64,000 nt of DNA. It comes from Hyphomicrobiales bacterium. GTDB lineage: Bacteria > Pseudomonadota > Alphaproteobacteria > Rhizobiales > Beijerinckiaceae. The stretch lies in the NCBI GenBank assembly GCA_900473415.1, contig UCLR01000017.1:153796-217795 (forward strand), in the 5' to 3' direction. Below are positions 1 through 8,978 of this stretch, in pieces. Made by a program: the position numbers and the translations under genes. The notes under the pieces were generated by a model. That model was not told the origin of the DNA and made no database searches. It worked only from the letters and a program-made list of their open reading frames with translations. Every line of letters starts with the position of its first letter. Within the stretch, counting starts at the first letter, position 1.

Positions 1-278
1 TCGCGATGCATGATCTCGCCGTCGAACAGATAGGTCACGGTCGAGAGGCCGATATGCGGATGCGGGCGCACGTCGAGCCCTTCGCCGAGATGGAACTCGG
101 CCGGCCCCATCTGGTCGAAGAAGATGAAGGGGCCGACCATGCGCTGGCCGATCGCCGGAAGCGCGCGGCGGACCTGGAAACCGCCGAGATCATGCGTACG
201 TGGCACGATCACCTTCGCGATGGCTTCGCAGGAACGGGCATCGCCCAGGATCGGATCAGCGGCGGGCAGTTGTGACAT
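1..278 (-). CDS. Pirin family protein, N-terminal part (cut by window start)
   Basis: This is the first 92 codons of a bicupin pirin; the rest lies before the window. The translation begins [14 protein letters not shown] and carries the pirin signature [15 protein letters not shown] followed by [15 protein letters not shown], whose histidines belong to the metal-binding cupin site. Pirins are metal-dependent cupins, some with quercetinase activity and others with transcription-cofactor roles; the sequence does not say which applies. The ATG at 276-278 is preceded on the minus strand by AAGGAGGCCGCC, a good ribosome site. The next gene upstream on the same strand ends at 337, so co-transcription is possible. 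Confidence 0.88.
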   Translation of the reverse strand, partial: MSQLPAADPILGDARSCEAIAKVIVPRTHDLGGFQVRRALPAIGQRMVGPFIFFDQMGPAEFHLGEGLDVRPHPHIGLSTVTYLFDGEIMHR

Positions 279-336
279 GGCGGCCTCCTTGCTCGACGCC
301 GGAGCCTAGTCCGATTGCGGCCGCCGGCAAGGCCGT

Positions 337-894
337 TCAGGCTGCGGCGCGCGCGTCAGCCGCAGGGAGACGGTTGAGCCGCGAGAGATAATAGGCGCCG
401 GCTGCCTCCAGCGCCTCGGCATCGGCTCGGCGTGCGTCATAGACGAGGAAAGGTTCGGCCCAGGCCAGCGCGCAGCGATGGGCGGTGGCCTCCAGCGGGC
501 GCAGCAGCTCGCGCATGGAGAAACGGTTGGCGCCCTCCGGCGTGTAGGCGGTTTCGACATTGCCCGCCGTCGCCGCGACCAGCAGCGGCTTGCCCGCGAG
601 CTTCGCGCCCTCCGCCTCATAGGCGATGTAGAACATTCGGGTCAGGACTGCGTCCTGCCAGGTCTTGAGCAGCGGCGGCGTCGAATACCACTGCACTGGG
701 AACTGGAGCACGATGCGGTCTGCCGCGACCAGCCGGGCGACCTCCGCGTCGGCATCGATGCGCCCATCCGGGTAGAGCGCCTGCATGTCGACGATCTCGA
801 CACCAGACAGCCTGGCGGCTGCGTCGAGAAGGGTCCGGTTGGCGCGCGAGCCGGCGAAGTCCGGGTGGAACAGCAGGATCAGGGTCTTGGTCAT
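337..894 (-). CDS. NAD(P)H-dependent oxidoreductase, KefF/MdaB-like flavodoxin fold
   Basis: The 185-aa product has the flavodoxin-like fold of small quinone reductases such as KefF, MdaB and NQO. It shows an N-terminal beta strand then HPDFAGSRANRTLLDAA (FMN/FAD phosphate region) and the hallmark QFPVQWYSTPPLLKTWQD near residue 85, which contacts the flavin and quinone. The family carries out two-electron reduction of quinones in the cytosol and limits radical formation. Length matches the family. The gene is divergent from a LysR regulator at 982 across an 87-bp AT-rich gap, a layout typical of a regulator controlling its neighbour. Confidence 0.88.
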   Translation of the reverse strand: MTKTLILLFHPDFAGSRANRTLLDAAARLSGVEIVDMQALYPDGRIDADAEVARLVAADRIVLQFPVQWYSTPPLLKTWQDAVLTRMFYIAYEAEGAKLAGKPLLVAATAGNVETAYTPEGANRFSMRELLRPLEATAHRCALAWAEPFLVYDARRADAEALEAAGAYYLSRLNRLPAADARAAA

Positions 895-955
895 GACATC
901 CTCCTTCGGGGAACGAGGTGAGGATGCCGCTCAGGATAAAATCACTCCAATGGAT

Positions 956-979
956 GATCTATATATCGTAATATCGATC
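956..979. promoter_or_regulatory. Imperfect palindrome between oxidoreductase and LysR genes
   Basis: A 24-bp interrupted palindrome has GATC ends and inner ATAT blocks (18 of 24 positions symmetric). It lies in the AT-rich divergent gap and ends two bases before the ATG of the LysR gene. LysR proteins usually bind such sites to regulate themselves and the divergent partner. Function is inferred from position. Confidence 0.4.
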
Positions 980-981
980 CC

Positions 982-1887
982 ATGAATTTACGATCGGTCG
1001 ATCTCAACCTGCTCGTCGTCCTCGACGCGTTGCTCGACGAAGCCCATGTCTCGCGCGCGGCGGAGCGCATCGGCCTGTCTCAGCCGGCGATGTCGAGCGC
1101 GCTGGAACGCTGCCGCCATCTCTTCGGCGACCGGCTGCTGGAGCGCGGCGCCGGCGGCATGGTGCTGACCCCGAAGGCGCAGGCGCTGGCCGGCCCGGTC
1201 AAGGAGGTCCTGGCCGGCATGGTGGCGCTGCTGGGTAAGGACGAACCGGACCTTGCCTCGATCCGCCAGACGGTGCGGGTCGTCATGGCCGATCATCCCG
1301 CCGTCGTGATCGCTCCGGCGCTGCACCGTCGGCTCGCGCAGACCGCGCCCGGCCTCACGATCGCGGTCATGCCCTGGCACGGCGCCGCGGCCGCGCTCGA
1401 CGGGCTGGGCCGCAGCAGCATCGACCTCGCCGTCTCGGTTTTCCCGAGTGTCGATGCCGACTTCACTCGCCGCGAACTGCTGCAGGAGCGCTATCGCGTC
1501 GCGATGCGCCGGGACCATCCGGCGGCCGGCGCCTTCGATCTCGAGCGCTGGCTCGCGCATCCGCATGTGCTGGTGTCGGGACGTGGCGATACGCGCGGGC
1601 CGCTCGACGAGGCGCTGGCTCGGATCGGGCGCGCGCGCCATGTCGGCATGGTGGTGCCGAGCTTCATCATGGTGCCGCCGCTGCTGGCGGAAACCGATAT
1701 GATCGGGCTGTTGCCGAGCCGCTGCCTGCCGGAGCGGGTGAGAGGCGAGATCGTCGCCTTCGAACCGCCGATCAGCGTCGAGGGCTTTCCCCTGCACAGC
1801 GCCTGGCACAAGCGTCGCGCCGGCGATCCGGCGGTGCAGCACGTCGCAAGGCTGATCGAGGAGCTGGTCGCAGCCCTGCCGGCCTGA
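982..1887 (+). CDS. LysR-family transcriptional regulator (NodD-like subgroup)
   Basis: This 301-aa protein has an N-terminal winged helix-turn-helix: VDLNLLVVLDALLDEAHVSR, then AAERIGLSQPAMSSALERCR. A periplasmic-binding-protein-like effector domain follows (about residues 90-295). The opening MNLRSVDLNLLVVLDALL is typical of the NodD/LeuO/PcpR-like branch of LysR proteins. It is divergently arranged with the flavin oxidoreductase, so that gene is its likely target. No Shine-Dalgarno sequence is visible before the ATG because a palindrome occupies the preceding bases. Translation may be leaderless or weak. Confidence 0.9.
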   Translation: MNLRSVDLNLLVVLDALLDEAHVSRAAERIGLSQPAMSSALERCRHLFGDRLLERGAGGMVLTPKAQALAGPVKEVLAGMVALLGKDEPDLASIRQTVRVVMADHPAVVIAPALHRRLAQTAPGLTIAVMPWHGAAAALDGLGRSSIDLAVSVFPSVDADFTRRELLQERYRVAMRRDHPAAGAFDLERWLAHPHVLVSGRGDTRGPLDEALARIGRARHVGMVVPSFIMVPPLLAETDMIGLLPSRCLPERVRGEIVAFEPPISVEGFPLHSAWHKRRAGDPAVQHVARLIEELVAALPA

Positions 1888-1905
1888 GCCGAGTGAGCGC
1901 CGGCC

Positions 1906-2163
1906 TCAGTTGTCGACGTCGAGCGGCGTCGTGCCGGTCGGCTTGCCGTCGGCGCCGAGCGTGATGCGCTCGATCCGCGCCTCGGCCTGCTTCAGCAGCG
2001 CATCGCAACGCGCCTTCAGCGCCTCGCCGCGGGTGTAGATCGCGATCGATTCCTCGAGCGGCACGTCGCCACGCTCCAGCCGCGCGACGATGCCCTCGAG
2101 CTCCTTCAGCGCTGCCTCGAAGGGCAGGGCGGCGACATCGGCGTTGACGTTCTCTTCGCTCAC
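1906..2163 (-). CDS. xseB: Exodeoxyribonuclease VII small subunit
   Basis: The 85-aa product has the family signature [21 protein letters not shown] followed by [22 protein letters not shown], an almost wholly helical chain. XseB binds XseA to form exonuclease VII, which degrades single-stranded DNA to oligonucleotides in the cytosol and takes part in mismatch repair. Length is normal for the family (70-90 aa). xseA is not in the window. It lies downstream of the Lrp/AsnC gene on the same strand and is convergent with the LysR gene. Confidence 0.93.
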   Translation of the reverse strand: MSEENVNADVAALPFEAALKELEGIVARLERGDVPLEESIAIYTRGEALKARCDALLKQAEARIERITLGADGKPTGTTPLDVDN

Positions 2164-2228
2164 GGGTGATTCCTCTTTGCCGCAAGCTTATCGGCCGGAG
2201 TGCCGCAGGCCGCAACCCGCTTTCCGCC

Positions 2229-2690
2229 TCACACCGGCAGCGCCGAGGTCTTCTTGATGGTTCGCAGCGTCAGCGTCGACTGGACACGGGTGACGCCGGG
2301 CAACTGCGTGAGGATGTCGGTGTGGATGCGCTCGAAATCGGCGCTGTCGCGGTAGATCACCCGCATCAGATAGTCGTGTGCGCCGGCCAGCAGATGGCAT
2401 TCCAGGATTTCGGGCAGGCTCTGCACCGCCTGCTCGAAGCTCTCCAGCGAGGCTCGTCCCTGCTGGTCGAGCGTGACGAAGACGAAGGCCGTGCCGGGGA
2501 AGCCCGCGACCTTGTCGTCCAGCATCATCGCATAGCCGCGGATCAGGCCGCTTTCCTCGAGCTGGCGCACGCGCCGCAGGCAGGCCGAGGGCGACAGATG
2601 CACCTTCTCGGCGAGATCCGAATTGGTGATGCGGCCGTCCTGCTGGAGAATCCGCAGGATGGCGCGGTCGCGCGAGTCGAGTTCGATCAT
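2229..2690 (-). CDS. Lrp/AsnC-family transcriptional regulator
   Basis: The 153-aa chain starts MIELDSRDRAILRILQQDGR. It contains the AsnC helix-turn-helix (ITNSDLAEKVHLSPSACLRR, residues 20-42) and a C-terminal RAM/SAM ligand domain with AGAHDYLMRVIYRDSADFE. Family members bind amino acids and control amino-acid transport or catabolism genes as dimers to hexadecamers. A GTG two codons earlier (2694-2696) sits 9 bases after GGAGGAGG, a better spacing than the ATG has, so the true start may be 2696. An AT-rich dyad 40-65 bases upstream fits autoregulation. The target pathway cannot be told from the neighbours. Confidence 0.9.
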   Translation of the reverse strand: MIELDSRDRAILRILQQDGRITNSDLAEKVHLSPSACLRRVRQLEESGLIRGYAMMLDDKVAGFPGTAFVFVTLDQQGRASLESFEQAVQSLPEILECHLLAGAHDYLMRVIYRDSADFERIHTDILTQLPGVTRVQSTLTLRTIKKTSALPV

Positions 2691-2728
2691 GGCCACGGCT
2701 GGAAACCTCCTCCGTGGTACATCGTCGC

Positions 2729-2754
2729 AAAATTCGCGCGAGGCAAGCAATTTT
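2729..2754. promoter_or_regulatory. AT-rich inverted repeat upstream of Lrp/AsnC gene
   Basis: The dyad is AAAATT-N14-AATTTT in otherwise GC-rich DNA, 39-64 bases upstream of the regulator's ATG. Lrp/AsnC proteins bind AT-rich dyads of this kind, so this is a candidate autoregulatory operator. Identification is by position and composition only. Confidence 0.4.
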
Positions 2755-2834
2755 CTGCAGCGATCCTCGGGTCGACCGGTGATTATGCCCGGCCGCGTCA
2801 AAATGCTCGCATGAATATGCGCAAGGCGGACGCC

Positions 2835-3347
2835 TCAGCCGAGCGGCATGGCGAAGGGCGTGCCCTCGAAGGCGTCCGCCCCGCGCCCGATCCTGTCGAT
2901 GGCGCGGATCATCCGGCCGCGGCGGCCGAGCGCCGTGTCGGCCAGCGCAACCAGCCGCGCATTCGGCGTCGCAGAGGGCGCGGCAGCGCGCAGCGCGTCG
3001 GCGACCTCCTCCTCGTCGCGATCAGGCCGGAGCGCACAGGCGGCGATGAACGCCGCCGCGGTCGAGCGGCTGATGCCGGCCCAGCAATGGATCACCATCG
3101 GCGCCTGCCGATCCCACGCGCCGACGAAGGCGATGAGCTGCGCGATATGGTCCTGCCCGGGGAGGATGTGTCCGTCGATCGGCGCGGCGATGTCCGACAT
3201 GCCGAGGAAGAGATGGCGCTCGGCCAGGATGCCGGGCGGCCGCTCCACGACCGTGCCCACATTGATCAACGTGACGACATGGCTGGCGCGGACCGCGGCG
3301 ACGGTGTTGTGCAGGCGGGACAGCGGAGAGACGTGCAGGCTGGACAA
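2835..3347 (-). CDS. Tyrosine/dual-specificity phosphatase-like protein
   Basis: The cysteine-phosphatase P-loop is visible as VIHCWAGISRSTAAA, the HC-x5-R-S/T motif that forms the phosphocysteine intermediate. An upstream Asp-containing loop (FLGMSDIAAPIDGHILPG) may supply the general acid. The likely start is TTG at 3345-3347, ten bases after the stop of the sensor kinase, giving 170 aa. A longer frame back to 3470 would overlap the kinase by 116 bases and has no recognisable added domain. Members annotated in rhizobia are mostly uncharacterised; the substrate is unknown. Tight linkage to the kinase suggests co-expression. Confidence 0.78.
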   Translation of the reverse strand: MSSLHVSPLSRLHNTVAAVRASHVVTLINVGTVVERPPGILAERHLFLGMSDIAAPIDGHILPGQDHIAQLIAFVGAWDRQAPMVIHCWAGISRSTAAAFIAACALRPDRDEEEVADALRAAAPSATPNARLVALADTALGRRGRMIRAIDRIGRGADAFEGTPFAMPLG

Positions 3348-3354
3348 GGGGGGC

Positions 3355-6300
3355 CTATTCCGCCGCGAGCCGCGTCGCCCGCCATTGCGCCAGCAGGGAG
3401 CGCAGCGCCGCGGGCTTGAGCGGCTTGTTGAGCAGGTGGACGTCGAGGGCGCTGGCCGCCTCGCGCACATGCGGCGTCCGGTCGGCGGTGAGCAGGATCG
3501 CCGGCATCGGCGTCCGCGCCCGCGCCCTCAGTGAGGTGATGGCGGTCAGCCCGTTGCCGTGGTCTAGGTGGTAGTCCGCGATCACGACGTCGGGCTCCTC
3601 CTTGCCGCCGACATGGCGCAAGGCTTCGTCGAGACCGGGCGCGATGGCGACGCGGCAGCCCCAGCCTTCGAGCAGGCGCTTCATCCCGTCGAGGATCGCC
3701 GGCTCATTGTCGATGACGAGGAGCCGCATGCCGGCAAGCTGCCCCGCCGGCGTCGGCCGCGCCGCGGATCCGGTCGCCATGGCGGGCAGGGGAGCGGCGC
3801 GCGGCACCAGCACCGAGAAGCGCGTGCCGCGGCCAGGCGCGGAATCGAGCGTCAGCGGGTGGTCGAGCGCCCTCGCGATGCGCTGGACGATCGACAGGCC
3901 GAGCCCCAGCCCGCGCGCGACCTTGGCGCCCTGATCGAGCCGCTGGAACTCCCGGAAGACGGTCTTCTGCTTGCTCTGCGGAATGCCGAGGCCCGTGTCG
4001 ATGACTTCCAGCGCGACCTGCGCCCCGCGCCGGCGGCAGCCGATCAGCACCTTGCCGCTCGGCGTGTACTTGATCGCGTTAGAAACCAGGTTCTGCAGCA
4101 GGCGGCGCAGCAGCCGCCGGTCCGAGCGCAGCGTCAGGCTCGTTGGCATGAAGACGAGCTTCAGGCCCTTCTCATGGGCGCTCGGCTCGAATTCACGCTG
4201 TAGCTGACGCATCAGTTCGTCGAGCCGGAAGGTGGAGAGCTCTGGCTTGAGCGCGCCGCCGTCGAGCCGCGAGATTTCGAGCAGCGCGGTCAGGATCTCC
4301 TCGACGGCGTCGAGCGAGGCGTCGATGTTCTCGGCGAGGTCGGGCTGGCCGCTGGTGCGGTCGCGCTCGACCAAAGAGGTCGCGTAGAGACGCGCCGCGT
4401 TGAGCGGCTGCAGGATGTCGTGGCTGGCGGCGGCGAGGAAGCGCGTCTTGGAGGCGTTGGCCGCCTCTGCCTCTGCCTTGGCGCGCTGCAGCTCGGCATT
4501 GACGTGCAACAGCTCCTCGGTGCGCTCGGCGACGCGCTTCTCTAGGCGCTCGTTGGCGCGCTCCAGTTCCTCCTCGCCGGCGACCGTCTCGGTGATGTCG
4601 GTGTAGGTCGTGACGAAGCCGCCATCCGGCAGCGCGTTGGTGCGGACCTCGATGACTTTCTTCGAGGGATAGAGCTTGAGGCGCACCGGCTCGCGGTCGT
4701 TGACGAAGCTTTCGAGCCGCGCCGCCATCAACTCGTCCTGTGCGCCGTCGCCATAGGCGCCGCGGGCCGCGTTGAAGCCCACCACCTCGTCGAGCCCCGT
4801 GCCGAAGCGCACCAGCGAGGGCGGCAGGTCGTAGAGCTGGATGAAGGCCTGGTTCCAGGCCAGCAGCCTCAGGTCCCGGTCGAGCACGGTGATGCCCTGG
4901 CCGGCATGGTCGAGCCCGTGCTGGAGGATGTCGCGGTTGTACTGCAGCGCCGCGGAGGCGTCGTCGAGCAGCTTGAAAGCGGCCTCGGTCGAGAGATTGC
5001 GCCGCTTCAGCAAGAGCGAGAGCACGAGCCGCGAGGAGGCCGCGCCGATCGCGGAGGAGAGCAGGTGTTCGCCGAAGCGCAGCAGATGGATGTCGGCGGA
5101 GCGTGCGGGATCGGGCGCCTCGCCGCGGCTGCTGTTGAAGCCCTCGAAGGCGCGCTCGGTGCGCTCCAGGCCGAGATAGCGCGCGATCGTCGATTGCAGT
5201 TCGCCCTCGGTGACGCTGGTGCGCCAGAGCGAGAAGCTCTGCGCCATCGTCGCCGGTTCCGAGGTGACGAAGGCGTTGGCCTGCAACCGCTCCATGGCGT
5301 TGGCGGGCCGCAACAGCGAGAAGCCGACATAAGCCAGGATGTTGAGCCCGAGGCTCCAGAACACGCCGTGCGGCAGGGCCGGCCAGTCCAGCCCGAACAG
5401 CGATTCAGGTCGCAGCGCGCTCAGCCCGAACGGCCCCTGCGTGACGATCTCGCTCCACCAGCCGCCGCCGATCGCGAGGCTCGGCATCAGCAGCGTATAG
5501 GCCCAGACCAGCGTGCCGACCATCAGCCCCGCCGCGGCGCCGAGCGCGGTGCCGCGCCGCCAGATCAGTCCGCCGAAGAAGGCCGGCGCGATCTGCGCGG
5601 TTGCCGCGAAGGACAGAAGGCCGATCGAGACCAGCGCGGCCTCCCCAGAGGCGCGGTAGTAGAGATAGCCGAGCAGGATGACGAGGAAGATGCTGAGGCG
5701 GCGGATGATGACGATCCGCGAGCCCAGGTCGCCGCCGACATTGCTGTTGTTGGCGCCGTGGCGCGCGAAGATGCCGGAAGCGTGCCCCGGCTCGCTCAAG
5801 CCGCGCTGCCCGCGCAGCAGCAGCGGCATCACCAGATGGTTGGAGATCATGATTGCCAGCGCGACCGAGGCGACGATCACCATCGCGGTCGCGGCCGAGA
5901 GGCCACCAACGAAGACGAAGAGTGCGATCAGCCCGGCCTCGCGCTGGAGCGGCAGCAACAGCACCGTCATGTCGCGGTCGACGCCGCTGCCGGGGATCAG
6001 GATCTCGCCCGCCGCCGCCAGCGGCAGCACGAAGAGGTTGATGAGCACGAGATAGAGCGGGAACATCCAGGCCGCGCGGCGCACATCCCGGACGTCGCGG
6101 TTCTCGACGATCGTCATGTGGAACTGCCGCGCCAGCAGCAGCGCCGCACAGCTTGAAAGCAGGGTCAGTGTCAGGAAATTGGGCCAGCTCGAGGTCCGGT
6201 CCCAGATCGGGAGCTGCCCGTCCGGTGGCTTGGCCGCCTGGGCGAGCAGGTCGCCGGCACTGCCGAACAGCCCGTAAGCGACGAAGAAGCCGAGCACGAG

Positions 6301-6927
6301 GAACGCGACGAGCTTGATCAGCGACTCGACCGCGATGGCGAGGACGAGCCCGTCCTGGTGCTCGGTGGCGTCAATATGGCGCGTGCCGAAGGCGCAGGCG
6401 AAGCCGGCGAGCACCACCGCCACCAGCAGCGGCAGGTCGCTCAGCACGGGCATGCCCAGCGTCGGTGCGTGGCTTCCGGTCGCGGCGAGGAAGACGGAAA
6501 GCGAGTTGGCGACCGCCTTCAGCTGCAGCGCGATATAGGGCAGCGCGCCGATCACCGCGACGATGCAGACCAGCGCAGCCACGCGTTCGCTCTTGCCGTA
6601 GCGCGCGCCGACGAAGTCCGCGATCGAGGTGATGTTCTGCGACTTGGCGATCTCGACGATGCGCGCGACGACGCGATGCCCCAGCCCGATGACCAGGATC
6701 GGCCCGACATAGATGCCGAGGAAGTCGAAGCCGGCACGATTGGCGAAGCCGACGGAGCCGTAGAAGGTCCAGGAGGTGCAGTAGACCCCGAGCGCCAGCG
6801 CATAGATCGTGGTCCGCGCCCGCCCGGTCATCAGCTTGCGGCCGGAGGTGTCGGCGACATGGGCGACGGCGAAGAGGCCGCACAGATAGGCCAGCGCAAC
6901 CAGCACCACGGACCATGCGGGCATCAT
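3355..6927 (-). CDS. Hybrid sensor histidine kinase with sodium/solute symporter-like sensor domain
   Basis: This 1190-aa protein starts with about 13 membrane segments homologous to SSS/SLC5 symporters (YCTSWTFYGSVGFANRAGFD, then a DFVGARYGKS loop). A PAS domain follows around residues 660-770 (DHAGQGITVLDRDLRLLAWN), then a coiled coil with ELERANERLEKRVAERTEE. The phospho-acceptor motif is AASHDILQPLNAARLY, followed by a HATPase domain with N, G1 (DTGLGIP) and G2 boxes. The C-terminal receiver domain has phosphorylatable Asp in DVVIADYHLDHGNG and conserved Lys in LLNKPLKP. The architecture resembles CbrA/NahK-type kinases that couple nutrient status to gene expression. Tandem ATGs follow GGAAGGG; the first is used. 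No cognate regulator gene is adjacent. Confidence 0.93.
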   Translation of the reverse strand: MMPAWSVVLVALAYLCGLFAVAHVADTSGRKLMTGRARTTIYALALGVYCTSWTFYGSVGFANRAGFDFLGIYVGPILVIGLGHRVVARIVEIAKSQNITSIADFVGARYGKSERVAALVCIVAVIGALPYIALQLKAVANSLSVFLAATGSHAPTLGMPVLSDLPLLVAVVLAGFACAFGTRHIDATEHQDGLVLAIAVESLIKLVAFLVLGFFVAYGLFGSAGDLLAQAAKPPDGQLPIWDRTSSWPNFLTLTLLSSCAALLLARQFHMTIVENRDVRDVRRAAWMFPLYLVLINLFVLPLAAAGEILIPGSGVDRDMTVLLLPLQREAGLIALFVFVGGLSAATAMVIVASVALAIMISNHLVMPLLLRGQRGLSEPGHASGIFARHGANNSNVGGDLGSRIVIIRRLSIFLVILLGYLYYRASGEAALVSIGLLSFAATAQIAPAFFGGLIWRRGTALGAAAGLMVGTLVWAYTLLMPSLAIGGGWWSEIVTQGPFGLSALRPESLFGLDWPALPHGVFWSLGLNILAYVGFSLLRPANAMERLQANAFVTSEPATMAQSFSLWRTSVTEGELQSTIARYLGLERTERAFEGFNSSRGEAPDPARSADIHLLRFGEHLLSSAIGAASSRLVLSLLLKRRNLSTEAAFKLLDDASAALQYNRDILQHGLDHAGQGITVLDRDLRLLAWNQAFIQLYDLPPSLVRFGTGLDEVVGFNAARGAYGDGAQDELMAARLESFVNDREPVRLKLYPSKKVIEVRTNALPDGGFVTTYTDITETVAGEEELERANERLEKRVAERTEELLHVNAELQRAKAEAEAANASKTRFLAAASHDILQPLNAARLYATSLVERDRTSGQPDLAENIDASLDAVEEILTALLEISRLDGGALKPELSTFRLDELMRQLQREFEPSAHEKGLKLVFMPTSLTLRSDRRLLRRLLQNLVSNAIKYTPSGKVLIGCRRRGAQVALEVIDTGLGIPQSKQKTVFREFQRLDQGAKVARGLGLGLSIVQRIARALDHPLTLDSAPGRGTRFSVLVPRAAPLPAMATGSAARPTPAGQLAGMRLLVIDNEPAILDGMKRLLEGWGCRVAIAPGLDEALRHVGGKEEPDVVIADYHLDHGNGLTAITSLRARARTPMPAILLTADRTPHVREAASALDVHLLNKPLKPAALRSLLAQWRATRLAAE

Positions 6928-7133
6928 GCCGTGGCCCTTCCGATGGTGATGCGTGGTTCTGCCGGCACTATCGCTTCCGTCCCAAGAGTTTTCGAGAGTT
7001 TATCGGAGCGCCCCGGCACTCGCCATAGCCCATCGATACGTGCGGCATTCGGGCTTTCCTAGAACTGTCGGCTTGGTCTAGCGTTCTATTCCGGCCGATA
7101 CGAGGGCCGCGTCGACGCGCGAGGAGATGCAGC

Positions 7134-7550
7134 ATGCTCGAGGAATTCAAGAAATTCGCCCTGAGGGGTAACGTCGTCGATCTCGCGATCGGCGTTATCA
7201 TCGGAGCGGCCTTCAGCAAGATCGTCGATTCACTCGTCTCCGACGTCATCATGCCGTTCTTCGGCGCGCTCGGCGGGCTCGACTTCTCCAACTATTTCAT
7301 CGGCCTCAATACCGGCGTCACCTCCGGCTCCCTCGACGAGGCCAAGAGGCAGGGCGCGGTGCTGGCCTATGGCTCCTTCGTCACGGCGGCGCTCAATTTC
7401 CTGATCATCGCCTTCGTCCTGTTCCTGGTGGTCAAGGGCCTGAACAAGCTGCAGAAGAAGGAACAGGCGAAGCAGGAGGCCTCGCCCTCGAAGCCCGACG
7501 ACGTCGTCCTGCTCACCGAGATTCGCGACCTGCTCAAGGCGAAGGCCTGA
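7134..7550 (+). CDS. mscL: Large-conductance mechanosensitive channel
   Basis: The 138-aa product has the MscL opening [20 protein letters not shown], an amphipathic N-terminal helix, and TM1 with the pore-lining glycine/alanine pattern ([15 protein letters not shown]). TM2 ([19 protein letters not shown]) and a charged C-terminal bundle ending [13 protein letters not shown] follow. MscL is a homopentameric inner-membrane channel that opens at lytic tension to release solutes after hypo-osmotic shock. GAGGAG lies seven bases before the ATG. It is transcribed away from the sensor kinase across a 206-bp gap and stands alone. Confidence 0.97.
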   Translation: MLEEFKKFALRGNVVDLAIGVIIGAAFSKIVDSLVSDVIMPFFGALGGLDFSNYFIGLNTGVTSGSLDEAKRQGAVLAYGSFVTAALNFLIIAFVLFLVVKGLNKLQKKEQAKQEASPSKPDDVVLLTEIRDLLKAKA

Positions 7551-7649
7551 GCGGCTTCCGGCGGCGATTCATCACCGCCGCCGATCGACCCGATCTCCCG
7601 ATTTCATGCCCAACCGCGCCGCGATCGGTTAAAGGAGGGCATCGCTTTC

Positions 7650-8855
7650 ATGAGGTCGATCTCGATGAACAAGGCCATCCTGCCCGGCAGCAGTCTCGTC
7701 GCCGAGCTTCGCCCCGAAGCCCGGAACGCGCCGGAGAGCGGGATCGTCGAGGTGATGAACTATGGCCGGCTGCGGCCGGGCCTGATCCCGCTCTGGGTCG
7801 GGGAGGGCGACCTGCCCACGCCGGCTTTCATCGCTGGCGCAGCGGCGCGTTCGCTGGCGGCGGGCGAAACCTTCTACACCTGGCAGCGCGGCATCCCCGA
7901 GCTGCGCGAGGCGCTCGCGCGCTATCATGAGCGTCTCTACGGCCAGAGCTTCTCGCCGGAGCGCTTCTTCGTCACTGGCTCGGGCATGCAGTCGGTCCAG
8001 ATCGCGGTCCGGATGATCGCGGGCCAGGGCGACGAGCTCATCATCCCGACGCCGGCCTGGCCGAATTTCGCAGCCGCCGTCGGCGTTTCCGGCGCCACCA
8101 CCGTTTGCGTGCCGATGGACTACCAGCAGGGCCGCTTCACCCTCGATCTCGACCGGCTCAAAGCGGCGATCACGCCGAAGACGCGCGGCATCCTGATCAA
8201 CTCGCCCTCCAACCCGACCGGCTGGACGGCGACGCGGGCCGAGCAGGAGGCGCTGCTGGCGCTCTCACGCAAGCACGGCATCTGGATCATCGCCGACGAG
8301 ATCTATGGCCGCTTCGTCTATGACGGCTCGTTGCGTGCCCCGTCCTTCCACGACATCATGGACGCCGAGGATCGCGTCCTCTTCGTCCAGACCTTCTCGA
8401 AGAACTGGGCGATGACCGGCTGGCGGCTCGGCTGGATCGAGGCGCCGGAGGCCTTCGGCCAGATCATCGAGAACCTGATCCAGTATTCGACATCCGGCTC
8501 GCCGGTTTTCGTTCAGCGCGGCGCCGTTGCGGCGCTCGACGAGGGCGAGGATTTCGTCGCAGAGCAGATCGCGCGGGCGGCCGAAGGCCGGCGCATCGTC
8601 TTCGAGGGGCTGAAGGCTACCAACCGCGTCTCGCTCTCGGCCCCCGTCGGCGCCTTCTACCAGTTCTTCTCGGTCGATGGCCGGCCCGATTCCGGCAAGC
8701 TCGCGCTCGAGCTGGTCGACACCGCCAATGTCGGTCTGGCGCCCGGGACGGCCTTCGGCCTCGGCGGCGAGACGGGATTGCGCCTCTGCTTCGCGCGCCG
8801 GTCTTCCGATCTCACCGAGGCGGTGGCGCGGCTGCAGAAAGCGCTCGCGGCCTGA
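7650..8855 (+). CDS. PLP-dependent aminotransferase, class I/II
   Basis: This 401-aa fold-type I aminotransferase has the PLP lysine at residue 251 within QTFSKNWAMTGWRLGW. The substrate loop is NSPSNPTGW, and the IIADEIYGRFVYDG segment carries the Asp/Tyr that bind the cofactor. The C-terminal GLRLCFARR contains the arginine that binds the substrate carboxylate. Family enzymes exchange amino groups between an amino acid and a 2-oxo acid in the cytosol. Substrate cannot be assigned by eye; aspartate/aromatic-type enzymes are the closest style. AAAGGAGGG precedes the start. A second in-frame ATG five codons in is an alternative. Confidence 0.9.
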   Translation: MRSISMNKAILPGSSLVAELRPEARNAPESGIVEVMNYGRLRPGLIPLWVGEGDLPTPAFIAGAAARSLAAGETFYTWQRGIPELREALARYHERLYGQSFSPERFFVTGSGMQSVQIAVRMIAGQGDELIIPTPAWPNFAAAVGVSGATTVCVPMDYQQGRFTLDLDRLKAAITPKTRGILINSPSNPTGWTATRAEQEALLALSRKHGIWIIADEIYGRFVYDGSLRAPSFHDIMDAEDRVLFVQTFSKNWAMTGWRLGWIEAPEAFGQIIENLIQYSTSGSPVFVQRGAVAALDEGEDFVAEQIARAAEGRRIVFEGLKATNRVSLSAPVGAFYQFFSVDGRPDSGKLALELVDTANVGLAPGTAFGLGGETGLRLCFARRSSDLTEAVARLQKALAA

Positions 8856-8978
8856 TCGAAGCGCCGGCGGTGCAACGCCGCCCTGCGTCCGGCAGGACGC
8901 GGGTCGGTTGACCCGTCCCGGCTCTGTCGCCAAAGAACGCCCCGCGCCGCCACTTCCCTCCGGCGTGCCCGGAGCACG

